From NCBI GenBank assembly GCA_900472605.1, contig UCJD01000041.1:62001-126000 (forward strand): DNA of 64,000 nt, read 5' to 3'. How positions within the stretch are numbered: the stretch's first letter is position 1; each line of letters opens with the position of its first letter. A program made the position numbers and the translations under genes. Of this stretch, positions 45,195-54,306 are shown in pieces. A model generated the notes under the pieces. That model searched no databases. It saw nothing but the letters and a program-made list of their open reading frames with translations, and was not told where the DNA came from. Source of the DNA: Hyphomicrobiales bacterium. Its GTDB lineage: Bacteria; Pseudomonadota; Alphaproteobacteria; Rhizobiales; Rhizobiaceae.

Positions 45195-48100
45195 TTAGTT
45201 CAGGCGGCCTGCCGCGTGGGCGAGCATGGTGTAGACCTTGCCGGTATCGGAGGTCAGGTAGGACTGTGTGATCGTCCGGTCGCGGTCGGTGCGGGCGACG
45301 TCGGCGAGCAGCTTTTCGAAGTCGGCGATGTAGCGGTTGACGGCGGTGCGGAATTCCGGCTCGCGGTCATACTTGTGCTTGATCTCGTCGAAGGTCTGCT
45401 GGCCCTTCAGCGTGTAGAGGCGGCGCGTGAAGACGTCGCGTTCGCCGCGCTGGTAACGGCGCCAAAGATCGACCGAGGCATCGTGGTCGATGGCGCGGGC
45501 GATGTCGACGGAGAGCGAATTCAGCGATTCCACCACGTGGCGGGGATTGCGGTTGTCACCGGCGCGCGGCGCCTGTGGTGCCGGGGCCTCGGCGCGGGGC
45601 GCCGGCTGGCGGGCAACGGCTTCTTCAGCACTCTCATCGCGCGATGCGCCACGCAGCAGGTCGCTGATCCAGCCGCCGGATGCCGGCGAAGCGGCCGGCG
45701 CCTGGGCTACAGCAGGAGCGCGCTGCGGCGTTGCCGGCGTTGCTGCCGTCGGGCCGAGCGAACCGCGCAGGCCGAAGCCCTCGATAGAGGATTGCGGAAT
45801 GGCGGTAGCGGCCGGGGTCTGGATCGGCGCGGGTGCCGGGACCGGTACTGGAGCCGGTTGCGGCTGCTGCTGGATCGCGGGCTGCACCGGCGCTGGGCGC
45901 GGGGCAGGCTGCGGCTGGGCCAGCGTGCGGGCGGCGGGCTCGGAGACTTCGAGCTGCTGCGTCGATCGGCCGACGATATGCGAAATGTCCTGGAGCGCCT
46001 TGATCTGCTCGGAGACGGCGCGGCGCATGGCGGCAGCACTCTCCTTGGCTTCCTCGGGCAGGTCGAACGCGCCGCGCTTCAGCTCGCTGCGCGTCATGTC
46101 GAGTTCCTTGCGGATATCGCCGGCGGAACGACGGATTTCCTCGGTGGCGCCGGAGAAGCGGGCGACGGCCTCGTCGACGGCTTCGCGCAGCGATTCACGC
46201 ATCTGCTGTGCCGCGCCATCCGACAGACGACCGGCATCGCCCATCATTCGCTCGACTTCCGACAGCGATGCCGTCAGGCCGCCGCGAACGCGGTTGGCGA
46301 GTTCACCGGAGCGGCGCTCGGCATTGCCAAGCGTGGTGTCGAGCGTCGCGTTGACGTCTTCGCTGGCCTTGCTGACGCTGCTGCGCATCGCTTCGGCGGC
46401 TTCGGCAGCGCGCTTTTCGGCATCCGAAAGCGTGGTGCTGATATCGGCGAAGGAGGACTGGACGCCCTGGCGCAGGTTGTGGCTGACCTGGTTCGAGCGC
46501 TGCTCTGCGCGATCGAAGGCCGAGTCGACCATGCTGCCGAGGGCGCGCATCGTCTTTTCGATGTCTTCCGAGCGCTGGACGAGGCCGACAGATAGCGTCT
46601 GCAGCGCGGATTCGCGGTCTTCCAGCGTCGAGACGAGGTTGGATTGCGCTGCACCGAGCAGGCTGGAGGCCTGCGTCAGAACCTTGGAGTGCTCGTCGAA
46701 GCGGCCGATGATGCTGCCGACCTGAGACAGCGTCTGGCCCGAGATGTCGGAGAGGCGGTCGACCTTGCCTTCGAGAAGGCGGGTCGAGGCCGCGACCATC
46801 TCAGCCGCCTTGGAGGCCGAGTCGGTGAAGCGCGAGGTGGTGTCGCCAAGGCGGCCGTCCACGGCGCTCAGCTCTTCGGCCGCGCGGCTCATCATCTGGC
46901 CCATGACCATGCTGTTGTCGGACAGGCGGTCGATCAGGCGGTTGACGTTGGAGAGCAGGCTGTTCTCGATTGCATCGACGGCCGAGGTGGCGCGTTCGGT
47001 GCGGGCGTTGATCGCGTCGATCAAAGCGGTGTTTTCGGCGCGCAGACGCTCGGCGCTCTGGTCGCTGGCCGCCGTGATCTGTGCTGCGCTCTGCTCGCTG
47101 GCGGCGGTGATCTGCGCTGCGCTCTGTTCGCCGGCAGACGTGATCTGCGCTGCGGCGTCGCGGCCGGTCTGCGCGTAGCGATCGATCATCGGGCGGGCAG
47201 TCTCGTCGAGAATACGCGAGAGCTCGGTGGTGCGGCCTGCGAGCATAGAGTTCAGCTCGCGGGTGCGGTCGTCGAGGGCGGCGCGGATCGAGCTACCGCG
47301 TGCTTCAAGGGCCTGCTCGACAGTGTTGAGCGTGCCGTCGAGTTCGCGCGAGCGCTCTTCGAGGCCGCTGCGGATCGCGTTGCCGCGGGCTTCGAGCGCA
47401 CGGTCGACATCGGCCATGGTGGAGGCGATCTCTTCGCTGGCGCTGGAGATCGTGGTGCGAATATCGGTGCCGTGGCTCGCAAACGTGGTCTGCGCGTCGC
47501 TCAGCGCCTTGGAGATGGCACCGACCTGGCCGCTGACCAGCGTTTCGGCCTCGGCCACCTTGTTGATGATCGCGTTGCCGGCTTCGGAGAAGGTCTGGGC
47601 GACGGCCGCAGCCTGGCCGGCGAGGCGGTTCTGCGCCTCGGAGACACGGCTGACGATCTGCTCGGAGCGCTCGCCCATCGAGCGGGCGAAATCGGTGCTC
47701 TTGGCGTCGAGACCTTCGGCGAACTGCTGGCCGGTCTGGCTAAGGTTGGCGGCGGCCCGCGCGGCTTCCTCGTCCATGCCCTGCGTGGTGTCGGCAACGG
47801 CGCTACGCAGCGATGCGGCGAGGCCGGCGGCCTTGCCTTCGATCGTGCGGTTGACGGCGTCGAGGCCGACATTAAGCGCGCGATCCATGGTGGACAGGCG
47901 CTCGTCGATCCTGGCGGTGCCACGGTCCATGGCTTCGCCGATGCCTGTTGTGCGGGCGTCGATGCCAGAGGTCAGGCTGGCTGCGCGGCTGTCGATCTCG
48001 GAGGCGAGGTGGCTGGTACGACCATCGATCGTCTCGGAGAACTTCGCGATGCTGTCGTCCACGGCGGATGCGATGCGGCCGGAGGTCTCGTCGCTGAGAG

Positions 48101-51100
48101 CGCCGAGCCTGGAGATGCCATCGCTCAGCGTGCCGGTCAGGCGCTCGCCTGCGGCATCGACCTGCTGGGCAACGCCGCCGACGCCATCGCGGATGCGGTT
48201 TTCGAGCGCTGCAAGGCCGGCCTCGACACGCGAGCCGGTGTCGGCGAAGCGGCCGGTCATGCCCTCGATCGACTGGTCGAGGTGCGAGGCGAAGCTCTCG
48301 GTCGAACGGGAGATTTCGTCGGCTGCGGTCTGGAAGCGACCGGCGATGTTGCCAGTGCTGTCGCGAAGGCGGTCTTCGAGCGACTGGGCGCTGTTGTCGA
48401 TTGCCTGGCGGATCGAGGCTTCGCGATCTTCCAGCGACATTTCGAGCATGCTGACGCTTGCTGCAATCGAGGCGCCGATGGTCGTCGCCTGGTCGGAGAG
48501 GGTTTCGCCGATCTGGCTATGCGCTTCGTTGAGCGTCAGGTTGATCGCCTGGGTACGGTCGTCGAGCGTCGCGCGGATGCGGGCATGGGCCGAGACAAGG
48601 CCGTCTTCCAGCTTGGTCGTGGCATTGCCGGTAAGCGCTTCGAAGCGGTCGGCCGCGGAGGTGAGGCCGCCTTCGATGCGATCGGCGCCATCGGTGATGG
48701 TGCTGGAGATGGAGGAGGCGTGTTCGGCGAGCGTGCGTTCCAGGCGCTGCTGGTTTTCGGTGTAGGCGCCGCGGATTTCCTGGGCCTTGTCGGTGAAGGC
48801 GCCAGCGACGCGGGCTTCTGCTCCGGCGACGGAATCGATCAGCGCGTTGGTGCGGGCATCCAGAACCTCGTCGAAGCGGCTCTGGCTGTCGCCGAGCGAA
48901 ATCGCCAGCGCCATGGACTTTTCGGCGAGCGTGTCGGCAAGCCGGTCATGCACGTCGGCAACGGTGTCGTTGATCGACTTGGCGTTGTGCGAAAGCGTGC
49001 TCTCGATGCGGTCGTGGCCGCTGACGAGCGAGTTCGCGATGCTTTCGGCATGGTGGCCGAGCGTATCCTCGAGGCGCGAATGACCTTCGTTGAGCGCGAT
49101 CGCCAGACCCATGGCCTTGTCGTCGAGCGCTTCGTTGATGCGGTCGTGGCCACTGGCGAGAGAGGTCGCGATGTTGCCTGCATGACGGCCGAGCGTGTCT
49201 TCGAGGCGCGAATGGCCTTCGTTGAGCGCGATCGCGAGGCCCATGGACTTGTCTTCGAGCGCTTCGCTGATGCGGTCGTGACCGCTGGACAGCGAGGCGG
49301 CGATACCGTCGGCGTGGTGGGCCAGCGTGTCGGCGAGGCGGCCCTGGCTGTCGTCGAGCGAAATGGCGAATGCCATGGCGCGGTCGTCGATCGCTTCGGT
49401 CAGCTTTTCCTGGCCGGCGGCGAGCGACTGCGAGATAGCCTGTGCACGGGTGTCGAGCGCGGTCTCGATCAGGCTGCGGCCTTCGTTAATCGATGCGTTG
49501 AAGGCGGCGCTGCGTTCGGCAATGGCGTCGGCGAGCTTGCGTTCACCTGTCGCCAGCGACTGCGAGATGGCGCCGGCATGCGTTCCGAGCGTATCCTCGA
49601 TGCGGCTGTGGCCTTCATTGAGCGAAATGGCGAGCGCCATGGCGCGGTCGTCGAGCGTCTCCGCAAGGCGATCATGGCCGGACGCGATCGAGCCGGCGAT
49701 GGCATCGACCTGCGTGCCGAGCGTCTCCTCGAAGCGGCTCTGGCTTTCGTTGAGCGAGATCGCGAGCGCCATGGCCTTGTCATCGAGCGTATCGGCAAGG
49801 CGGTCATGGCTGCCGGTGACGGCTTCGATGATCGCTTCCGAGCGGGTGGCAATGGTGTTTTCGAAGCGCGACTGACTGTCGGAGAGGGCGCCGAGGAAGA
49901 CGCCGCTGCGCGCCGACATGACGTCGTCGATGCGCTCATGGGCGGAATCCAGCGCCTGGGTGATATCCTCAGCGCGCTTGGAGATCGTGGTGTTCAGTTC
50001 ATCGGCGCGGCCGAAGGCCGAGGTGATCTGGTCCGTACCGGCCGAAACCGCAGAGCTCAGATCCGACGTCGTCGACAGCAGGGTGTCGCGGAATTCGGTG
50101 GCGCGGGCCGACAGGTTGTTGTGGAGTTCCGAGGTGCCGGAGGCGAGCGCCAGCGAGATTTCGGAGGTGGCGTGGCTGAGCGCCGAGGTCATTTCCGTGG
50201 TGCGCGCGCCAATGGCATTGGCCACCTCGTCGACCTTGTCGGTGAGGGTGCTTTCCAGAATCTCGCGTCCGGTTGAAAGCGCCGTGGTCAGCGCAAAAGA
50301 CTGGTCGGTCAGCGAGGAGCCGATGCGCTCGATGCTGGAGCTCAGGATGCCGTTCAGCGAGTCCGAGCCGCCGGTCAGCGTGTCGTTGATACGATTTAGG
50401 CTTTCCATCAGCTTGTTGTCGAGCGTGCCGGCGCGCTTGTCGAAAGCGTTGGCGAATTCGGCGACACGTTCGTCGAAGGAGGTGGAAAGCTGGGCGACGG
50501 TTGCCTGCAGGCGCTCGTCGAAGAAGCCGGAGCGCAGGTCGAGGTCCATGATCGTGTCATCGACGCTGGACTGCAGGCTGTGGCGGAAGCTGGTGCCGCG
50601 CTCGTCGAGCGTGCTGTTCAGCTTGGCGAGAACGTCATCCAGCGTGCTCGATATCGTGCGTTCGCCGCCGGTCAGGCTCTCGTTGATATCGCGGGTGCGT
50701 GCGATCAGGATCTCGTTCAGCTGGCGGGCGCGGTCGTTGAGCGCGGCGTTGAGCTTCTCGGCGTTGCTGTCCATGGTGGACGCGCGCGTCTCGAACTGGC
50801 TGAGAATGGTGTTGCCGTGGTCGCTGAGGTGCGACGTCAACGATTCCAGGCGGTTATCGAACTCGTTAGCCAGGGCAAAGCCGGAGGAGGTCAGGGTCTG
50901 CAGCAGCGAATCCGTCTTGGCGGCGAGCAGGGTACCCAGCGACTGGATGGCGGATTCCGACTTCTCGGTGATCGTCGCGGCGCGCGTGTCGATCATCGAG
51001 GCGAAGGCTTCACCCGAGGTCGCCAGGCGCACGGCGATCTCTTCTGTGGCCAGCGACAGGTCTTCGCGCAGCTGGTCATGAACGCCGACGATCGAGGTGC

Positions 51101-51914
51101 GGATACGCTCAGCGTGATTGACGATCGCCTCACGTTCCGAACCGAGTTCGTGGACGAGACCGCGCACGCGCAGTTCGTTGTCGGCGTAGCTGCGCTCCAG
51201 CGCGTTGACTTCGGAGTGGACGAGGGTTTCGAGCTCGGAGGCGCGCGCAATGGTGCGCTCGATGCCTTCGTTCATGGCGGAGACCTCACGACGAACGGCC
51301 TGGCCGACCGTCATGATGCGTTCCGACGCGATGGTTTCCGGCTCGGAGAGGCGCAACGCGACTTCCGCCATCGAGCGGGCGGCGTTGCGCATGTCCTGGG
51401 CGCGCGCCATCATGATGGCGAAGGCGTAGAACAAGAGAACCGGGATGATGATGCCGACGAGACCGGCGATCACGCCGGGCAGGGCGACGAGGTCGGCCAG
51501 CGAACGGATCTGCCAGATCTGCGGCGAATAGAGGAGCGACATCAAGCCGAGGCCGCCGACGATCCACAGCAGCGACACGAGCGTGGCGTTGCGTAGCGCC
51601 GGACGGGCGGAGCCGTTGTCGAGCGATTTCAGCAGCGAAGCGGGGCTGACCCGGCTGCCGTCATTGGCGGCAAAGGCCGGCGCGCGCGATCCCGGCTCCG
51701 GGGGGCGGGGCGTTGCGGCGGCACGCTGCTGCTTGGCATCATCTTTACGCTGATTGCGGACAGTTGGCTTTTCGGACACTTTTGCCTCCGAGGCGTCTTG
51801 CTTCCTGACTTGTGGAGACGGCGCTTCATCGTCCTCGAAGTCGATCTGCAGGGCTTCATCAAGCGCCTTGAACGCCTTGTCCTCGATCGATTCGTTGTAC
51901 TTGTTGTTCGCCAT
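45195..51914 (-). CDS. Growth pole ring-like giant protein (GPR/RgsE family)
   Basis: This 2239-residue, almost entirely helical membrane-anchored protein is recognised by size and architecture as the rhizobial growth-pole-ring protein (GPR in Agrobacterium, RgsE in Sinorhizobium), which forms a ring at the growing pole and is needed for polar growth. After a charged Pro-rich cytoplasmic start come two hydrophobic segments (ATLVSLLWIVGGLGLMSLLY; IAGLVGIIIPVLLFYAFAIM) at about residues 108-170. Apolipoprotein-like 11/22-residue repeats then run to about residue 1900, including near-perfect 44-residue units (residues 700-1010). A Pro/Gln-rich linker and a globular C-terminus (FTRRLYTLKGQQTFDEIKHK) follow. 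It is often misannotated as kinesin-like or apolipoprotein. Confidence 0.82.
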   Translation of the reverse strand: MANNKYNESIEDKAFKALDEALQIDFEDDEAPSPQVRKQDASEAKVSEKPTVRNQRKDDAKQQRAAATPRPPEPGSRAPAFAANDGSRVSPASLLKSLDNGSARPALRNATLVSLLWIVGGLGLMSLLYSPQIWQIRSLADLVALPGVIAGLVGIIIPVLLFYAFAIMMARAQDMRNAARSMAEVALRLSEPETIASERIMTVGQAVRREVSAMNEGIERTIARASELETLVHSEVNALERSYADNELRVRGLVHELGSEREAIVNHAERIRTSIVGVHDQLREDLSLATEEIAVRLATSGEAFASMIDTRAATITEKSESAIQSLGTLLAAKTDSLLQTLTSSGFALANEFDNRLESLTSHLSDHGNTILSQFETRASTMDSNAEKLNAALNDRARQLNEILIARTRDINESLTGGERTISSTLDDVLAKLNSTLDERGTSFRHSLQSSVDDTIMDLDLRSGFFDERLQATVAQLSTSFDERVAEFANAFDKRAGTLDNKLMESLNRINDTLTGGSDSLNGILSSSIERIGSSLTDQSFALTTALSTGREILESTLTDKVDEVANAIGARTTEMTSALSHATSEISLALASGTSELHNNLSARATEFRDTLLSTTSDLSSAVSAGTDQITSAFGRADELNTTISKRAEDITQALDSAHERIDDVMSARSGVFLGALSDSQSRFENTIATRSEAIIEAVTGSHDRLADTLDDKAMALAISLNESQSRFEETLGTQVDAIAGSIASGHDRLAETLDDRAMALAISLNEGHSRIEDTLGTHAGAISQSLATGERKLADAIAERSAAFNASINEGRSLIETALDTRAQAISQSLAAGQEKLTEAIDDRAMAFAISLDDSQGRLADTLAHHADGIAASLSSGHDRISEALEDKSMGLAIALNEGHSRLEDTLGRHAGNIATSLASGHDRINEALDDKAMGLAIALNEGHSRLEDTLGHHAESIANSLVSGHDRIESTLSHNAKSINDTVADVHDRLADTLAEKSMALAISLGDSQSRFDEVLDARTNALIDSVAGAEARVAGAFTDKAQEIRGAYTENQQRLERTLAEHASSISSTITDGADRIEGGLTSAADRFEALTGNATTKLEDGLVSAHARIRATLDDRTQAINLTLNEAHSQIGETLSDQATTIGASIAASVSMLEMSLEDREASIRQAIDNSAQSLEDRLRDSTGNIAGRFQTAADEISRSTESFASHLDQSIEGMTGRFADTGSRVEAGLAALENRIRDGVGGVAQQVDAAGERLTGTLSDGISRLGALSDETSGRIASAVDDSIAKFSETIDGRTSHLASEIDSRAASLTSGIDARTTGIGEAMDRGTARIDERLSTMDRALNVGLDAVNRTIEGKAAGLAASLRSAVADTTQGMDEEAARAAANLSQTGQQFAEGLDAKSTDFARSMGERSEQIVSRVSEAQNRLAGQAAAVAQTFSEAGNAIINKVAEAETLVSGQVGAISKALSDAQTTFASHGTDIRTTISSASEEIASTMADVDRALEARGNAIRSGLEERSRELDGTLNTVEQALEARGSSIRAALDDRTRELNSMLAGRTTELSRILDETARPMIDRYAQTGRDAAAQITSAGEQSAAQITAASEQSAAQITAASDQSAERLRAENTALIDAINARTERATSAVDAIENSLLSNVNRLIDRLSDNSMVMGQMMSRAAEELSAVDGRLGDTTSRFTDSASKAAEMVAASTRLLEGKVDRLSDISGQTLSQVGSIIGRFDEHSKVLTQASSLLGAAQSNLVSTLEDRESALQTLSVGLVQRSEDIEKTMRALGSMVDSAFDRAEQRSNQVSHNLRQGVQSSFADISTTLSDAEKRAAEAAEAMRSSVSKASEDVNATLDTTLGNAERRSGELANRVRGGLTASLSEVERMMGDAGRLSDGAAQQMRESLREAVDEAVARFSGATEEIRRSAGDIRKELDMTRSELKRGAFDLPEEAKESAAAMRRAVSEQIKALQDISHIVGRSTQQLEVSEPAARTLAQPQPAPRPAPVQPAIQQQPQPAPVPVPAPAPIQTPAATAIPQSSIEGFGLRGSLGPTAATPATPQRAPAVAQAPAASPASGGWISDLLRGASRDESAEEAVARQPAPRAEAPAPQAPRAGDNRNPRHVVESLNSLSVDIARAIDHDASVDLWRRYQRGERDVFTRRLYTLKGQQTFDEIKHKYDREPEFRTAVNRYIADFEKLLADVARTDRDRTITQSYLTSDTGKVYTMLAHAAGRLN
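48890..49810 (-). repeat. 132-bp tandem repeats coding 44-residue units in the GPR-like protein
   Basis: At least six units of GHDRI-xEALDDKAMGLAIALNEGHSRLEDTLG type follow one another. For instance, the GCGCGAATG(A/G)CCTTCGTTG stretch recurs exactly 132 bp apart (ending of GCGCGAA at 49080 and 49212). 44 residues equals four 11-mers, the apolipoprotein helix period. The near-identical copies suggest recent expansion. Confidence 0.85.
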
Positions 51915-52377
51915 TCCGTTACGCCTCGTTACATCTCAGCCGGTTTACTACGCATCCGGGTTTCCGCGTCACCCGAACAAACCTTGCCTCTGAACCTGTC
52001 CGCCCAGAATTCGTAGAGCGGATAAGTATGTCATTTCAGAGTGGATAGCTGCTTTCGCACACTTACGGTATCAAAACATTACCATTATCCACTTGGCGAG
52101 CAAAGGCTTCCACAACCCAGCTCTCCCAGTCGTATCGTAGTGACACATCCGGGCCTGCTAGACAATTAACGCCTTCGGTCAAATGCCGAGTTATTAACGC
52201 TTGATTAACCTGCCTTAACGGCTGGGTGGCCTTGAAATCCAATGTGTTAGAAGTGTTTGACGGGCGTTAACCATATGACGAGAAATTCGCCCTGATTGCG
52301 CCCGAATTTAACGCGATTGGCACTGCGCCCCCGCAACATCATTCAAACGGCGGGACCTAAGACGGGAGAATTGGCAT
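51915..52377. other. Divergent regulatory region between the GPR-like and Hpt genes
   Basis: This 463-bp gene-free region is rich in TTAA motifs (52166, 52194, 52205, 52215, 52267) and contains a full CtrA box at 52194-52209. The rest shows no repeat or RNA gene. Confidence 0.6.
52194..52209 (+). promoter_or_regulatory. CtrA-binding site (TTAA-N7-TTAAC)
   Basis: TTAA-CGCTTGA-TTAAC is a perfect match to the alphaproteobacterial CtrA consensus. It is 169 bp upstream of the Hpt gene and 280 bp upstream of the GPR-like gene. A second, N6-spaced TTAA pair overlaps it (52205-52218). Confidence 0.7.
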
Positions 52378-52746
52378 ATGGCAGCAGTCAGTATTGCGTT
52401 CGCGGCGCCAGATCATGGCAAGGGACAGGTTCCCTCGCAACAGCGGCCGGTCGATCTTGTTCACCTGGCCAACCAGACGATGGGCGACAAGGCGCTTGAA
52501 CTGGAAGTCCTGCAGATGTTCGCGCGCCAGGCACGCGCCTGCCTGCACGACATGTCATCCGGCGACGGCAAAGCGATCGTGGCCGCCGCCCACAAGCTCA
52601 AGGGTGCGGCGAGCGCGGTGGGCGCCTTCCGGGTGCGTGATGCCGCCGAAGCGCTCGAAGGCAATTGCGGCGATGCCTCGAACATGGCGGCCGTCGGCAT
52701 TGCCGTCATCGAGGCGGAGAATTTCATCCTCAAGCTTTGCCGCTGA
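52378..52746 (+). CDS. Histidine phosphotransfer (Hpt) domain protein
   Basis: This 122-residue stand-alone Hpt protein has the phospho-accepting His in VAAAHKLKGAASAVGA near residue 72, within a four-helix bundle (LELEVLQMFARQARACLHDM; RVRDAAEALEGNCG). Such proteins relay phosphate between hybrid kinases and response regulators. It is not ChpT, which is larger and has a degenerate ATPase domain. The start ATG 52378 has GGGAG nine bases upstream, and a CtrA box lies in the upstream region. Its partners are unknown. Confidence 0.85.
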   Translation: MAAVSIAFAAPDHGKGQVPSQQRPVDLVHLANQTMGDKALELEVLQMFARQARACLHDMSSGDGKAIVAAAHKLKGAASAVGAFRVRDAAEALEGNCGDASNMAAVGIAVIEAENFILKLCR

Positions 52747-52782
52747 TTGGCAGTTGGCGTCTGGCAGTTTGTCCGATTACGG

Positions 52783-52818
52783 GACCCGTTGATCCATTGC
52801 GGATCAGCGGGTCTTTTT
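52783..52818 (+). terminator. Intrinsic terminator of the Hpt gene
   Basis: GACCCGTTGATCC and GGATCAGCGGGTC form a near-perfect 13-bp stem with a 5-nt loop and a T5 run. Confidence 0.92.
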
Positions 52819-52965
52819 ATGGATGCCCGCGTGGCGCAATCTGACAAGCGTGTCGCTTCCAAATCTGGAATGAAGAGCGCAACGGCGGTCGTTGTTGACT
52901 GCCTCGCTTAATTGTTGGAAGTAAAAATCCAAACCCATCCCCTTTGATGATCACCGGAAAACACC

Positions 52966-53286
52966 ATGCCCAAACTGACCATTGTCGCTTTCGACGGTAC
53001 GCGCTTCGATCTTGATGTCGATCAGGGATCGACCGTCATGGAAAACGCCGTGCGCAATTCCGTGCCGGGCATCGAAGCCGAATGTGGCGGCGCCTGTGCT
53101 TGCGCGACCTGTCATGTCTACATCGACGAGGAGTGGACCGAGCGGGTTGGTCCACCCGAGGCGATGGAAGAAGATATGCTTGATTTCGCCTTCGACGTTC
53201 GCCCGACCTCGCGTCTCTCCTGTCAGATCCGCATGAAGGCGGCGCTGGATGGACTGACGGTGCACGTGCCGGAGCGTCAGGCTTAA
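52966..53286 (+). CDS. 2Fe-2S ferredoxin (adrenodoxin type)
   Basis: This 106-residue ferredoxin has cluster ligands in AECGGACACATCHVYI (C-x5-C-x2-C) near residues 39-48 and a fourth Cys in SRLSCQIRM near 85. The pattern EMLDFAFDVRPTSRLSCQI is that of vertebrate-type/FdxB ferredoxins, which donate electrons to P450s or to Fe-S assembly. No isc or P450 gene is adjacent, so its partner is not indicated. Confidence 0.92.
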   Translation: MPKLTIVAFDGTRFDLDVDQGSTVMENAVRNSVPGIEAECGGACACATCHVYIDEEWTERVGPPEAMEEDMLDFAFDVRPTSRLSCQIRMKAALDGLTVHVPERQA

Positions 53287-53308
53287 TACTCCCAAGAAAG
53301 AGCCGGCC

Positions 53309-53344
53309 AAAAAAAGCCTCGCTTGCCGATGTGACGAGCGAGGC
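53309..53344 (-). terminator. Intrinsic terminator of the DUF922 gene
   Basis: GCCTCGCT (53316-53323) and AGCGAGGC (53337-53344) form the stem. On the minus strand a T7 run follows. It is about 240 bp beyond the DUF922 stop and just past the ferredoxin gene. The 53345-53586 interval holds no other gene I can see. Confidence 0.75.
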
Positions 53345-53586
53345 GAGGTAGGCGCATTACCTACGGCCAAGGGAGGATCGACCGCGGCTTCGCAACGCGC
53401 CAGGAGAACCCAGAAAACGAAAGTCTCGGCTAACCGACCTGAACTTTCGAATGACTGAATATTAGCGCGTTGTGTTTCACAAAGCTATGGTGAGAAATAA
53501 CCATTCATTGGCTGGGGCCGTGCCGGTTTCGCACAATTTTCATTGCGCGGCTAAGGTTCGGCGATCGATTTCCATCCAAGAATCAG

Positions 53587-54228
53587 CTACTTTTCGCCGC
53601 CCGGCTGCTTGAAGCGGTTGTTGAGAAGACGCAGCATGCGCTTTTGGAAGTTTACCGCTTCGACCTGATCGAATCGCGCCTGCAGCCTGTCATGCTCGGC
53701 GATCCCGCGTGTCGACACCTCGGTCACCAGCTCTTGCATGGCTTCGCAATTGGGCTGCGGGGGGAGCGCCAAAATCTTGCGTTCCATATTGCGCGCCTGG
53801 GTTCGGGCGATCTCGGCATGGCGTTCCTCATGCCGCTTGATGTCGCTCGACAGCGTGTCCCAGATCATCGACAGCTCGGGGCTGGCGCCACGGCGGTTGT
53901 TCCAGCGCGGCAGGATGATCTGCGTATGCACGGTGACGCGCGCCGTGCTGACACGGCAGCGGCCGTTTTCCTCGACATAGGTGGCGTCGCCGCCGAAGCG
54001 GATCTTCGTCGCGCCAGGGTGGCGGGCCGACGAGCCGTTGGCCGTCGGGCCACGGGTGCTCAGCTGCTCGTCCAGTTCGTCGGCGGTTTTGCCCTTGATG
54101 TTGAAGTACGAATAGCTCTTGGTGGCGACCACGGCGGCGCTTGCGGGATAGCCAGCGGACAGCGAGACGGAAATGGCGAGGAGGTACGGCATATAATGCG
54201 ACACGGACGGCATTCTGCAAATACTCAT
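53587..54228 (-). CDS. DUF922 exported protein, predicted zinc-dependent protease
   Basis: This protein of about 213 residues has a signal peptide (YMPYLLAISVSLSAGYPASA) and a DUF922 domain. It starts KSYSYFNIKGKTADELDEQL, has ATYVEENGRCRVSTARVTVH and ends with a helix carrying HEERHAEIARTQARNMERKI. HEERH fits the HExxH zinc-binding motif, so the family is predicted to be metallopeptidase. The start is uncertain among ATG 54228, 54213 and 54255, none with a strong ribosome-binding site; the frame open to 54351 would overlap folP. Confidence 0.75.
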   Translation of the reverse strand: MSICRMPSVSHYMPYLLAISVSLSAGYPASAAVVATKSYSYFNIKGKTADELDEQLSTRGPTANGSSARHPGATKIRFGGDATYVEENGRCRVSTARVTVHTQIILPRWNNRRGASPELSMIWDTLSSDIKRHEERHAEIARTQARNMERKILALPPQPNCEAMQELVTEVSTRGIAEHDRLQARFDQVEAVNFQKRMLRLLNNRFKQPGGEK

Positions 54229-54306
54229 GTTGAAGTTTGCGGGAGCTTGGGGCATAGCCACCGCTAGCGCAATATGATGACGCTGTTTTTTCGATCGATA
54301 GGATGA

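Noticed and set aside
48890..49810. Regular repeats considered as a CRISPR array
   Set aside because: The period is 132 bp with no distinct spacers, and the repeats stay in frame within a coding sequence; no cas genes are present.
46644..50276. A 1210-codon open frame on the plus strand opposite the GPR-like gene
   Set aside because: It mirrors the repetitive GC-rich coding strand, gives low-complexity Gly/Arg/Asp-rich protein without domains, and the minus-strand reading has clear family architecture.
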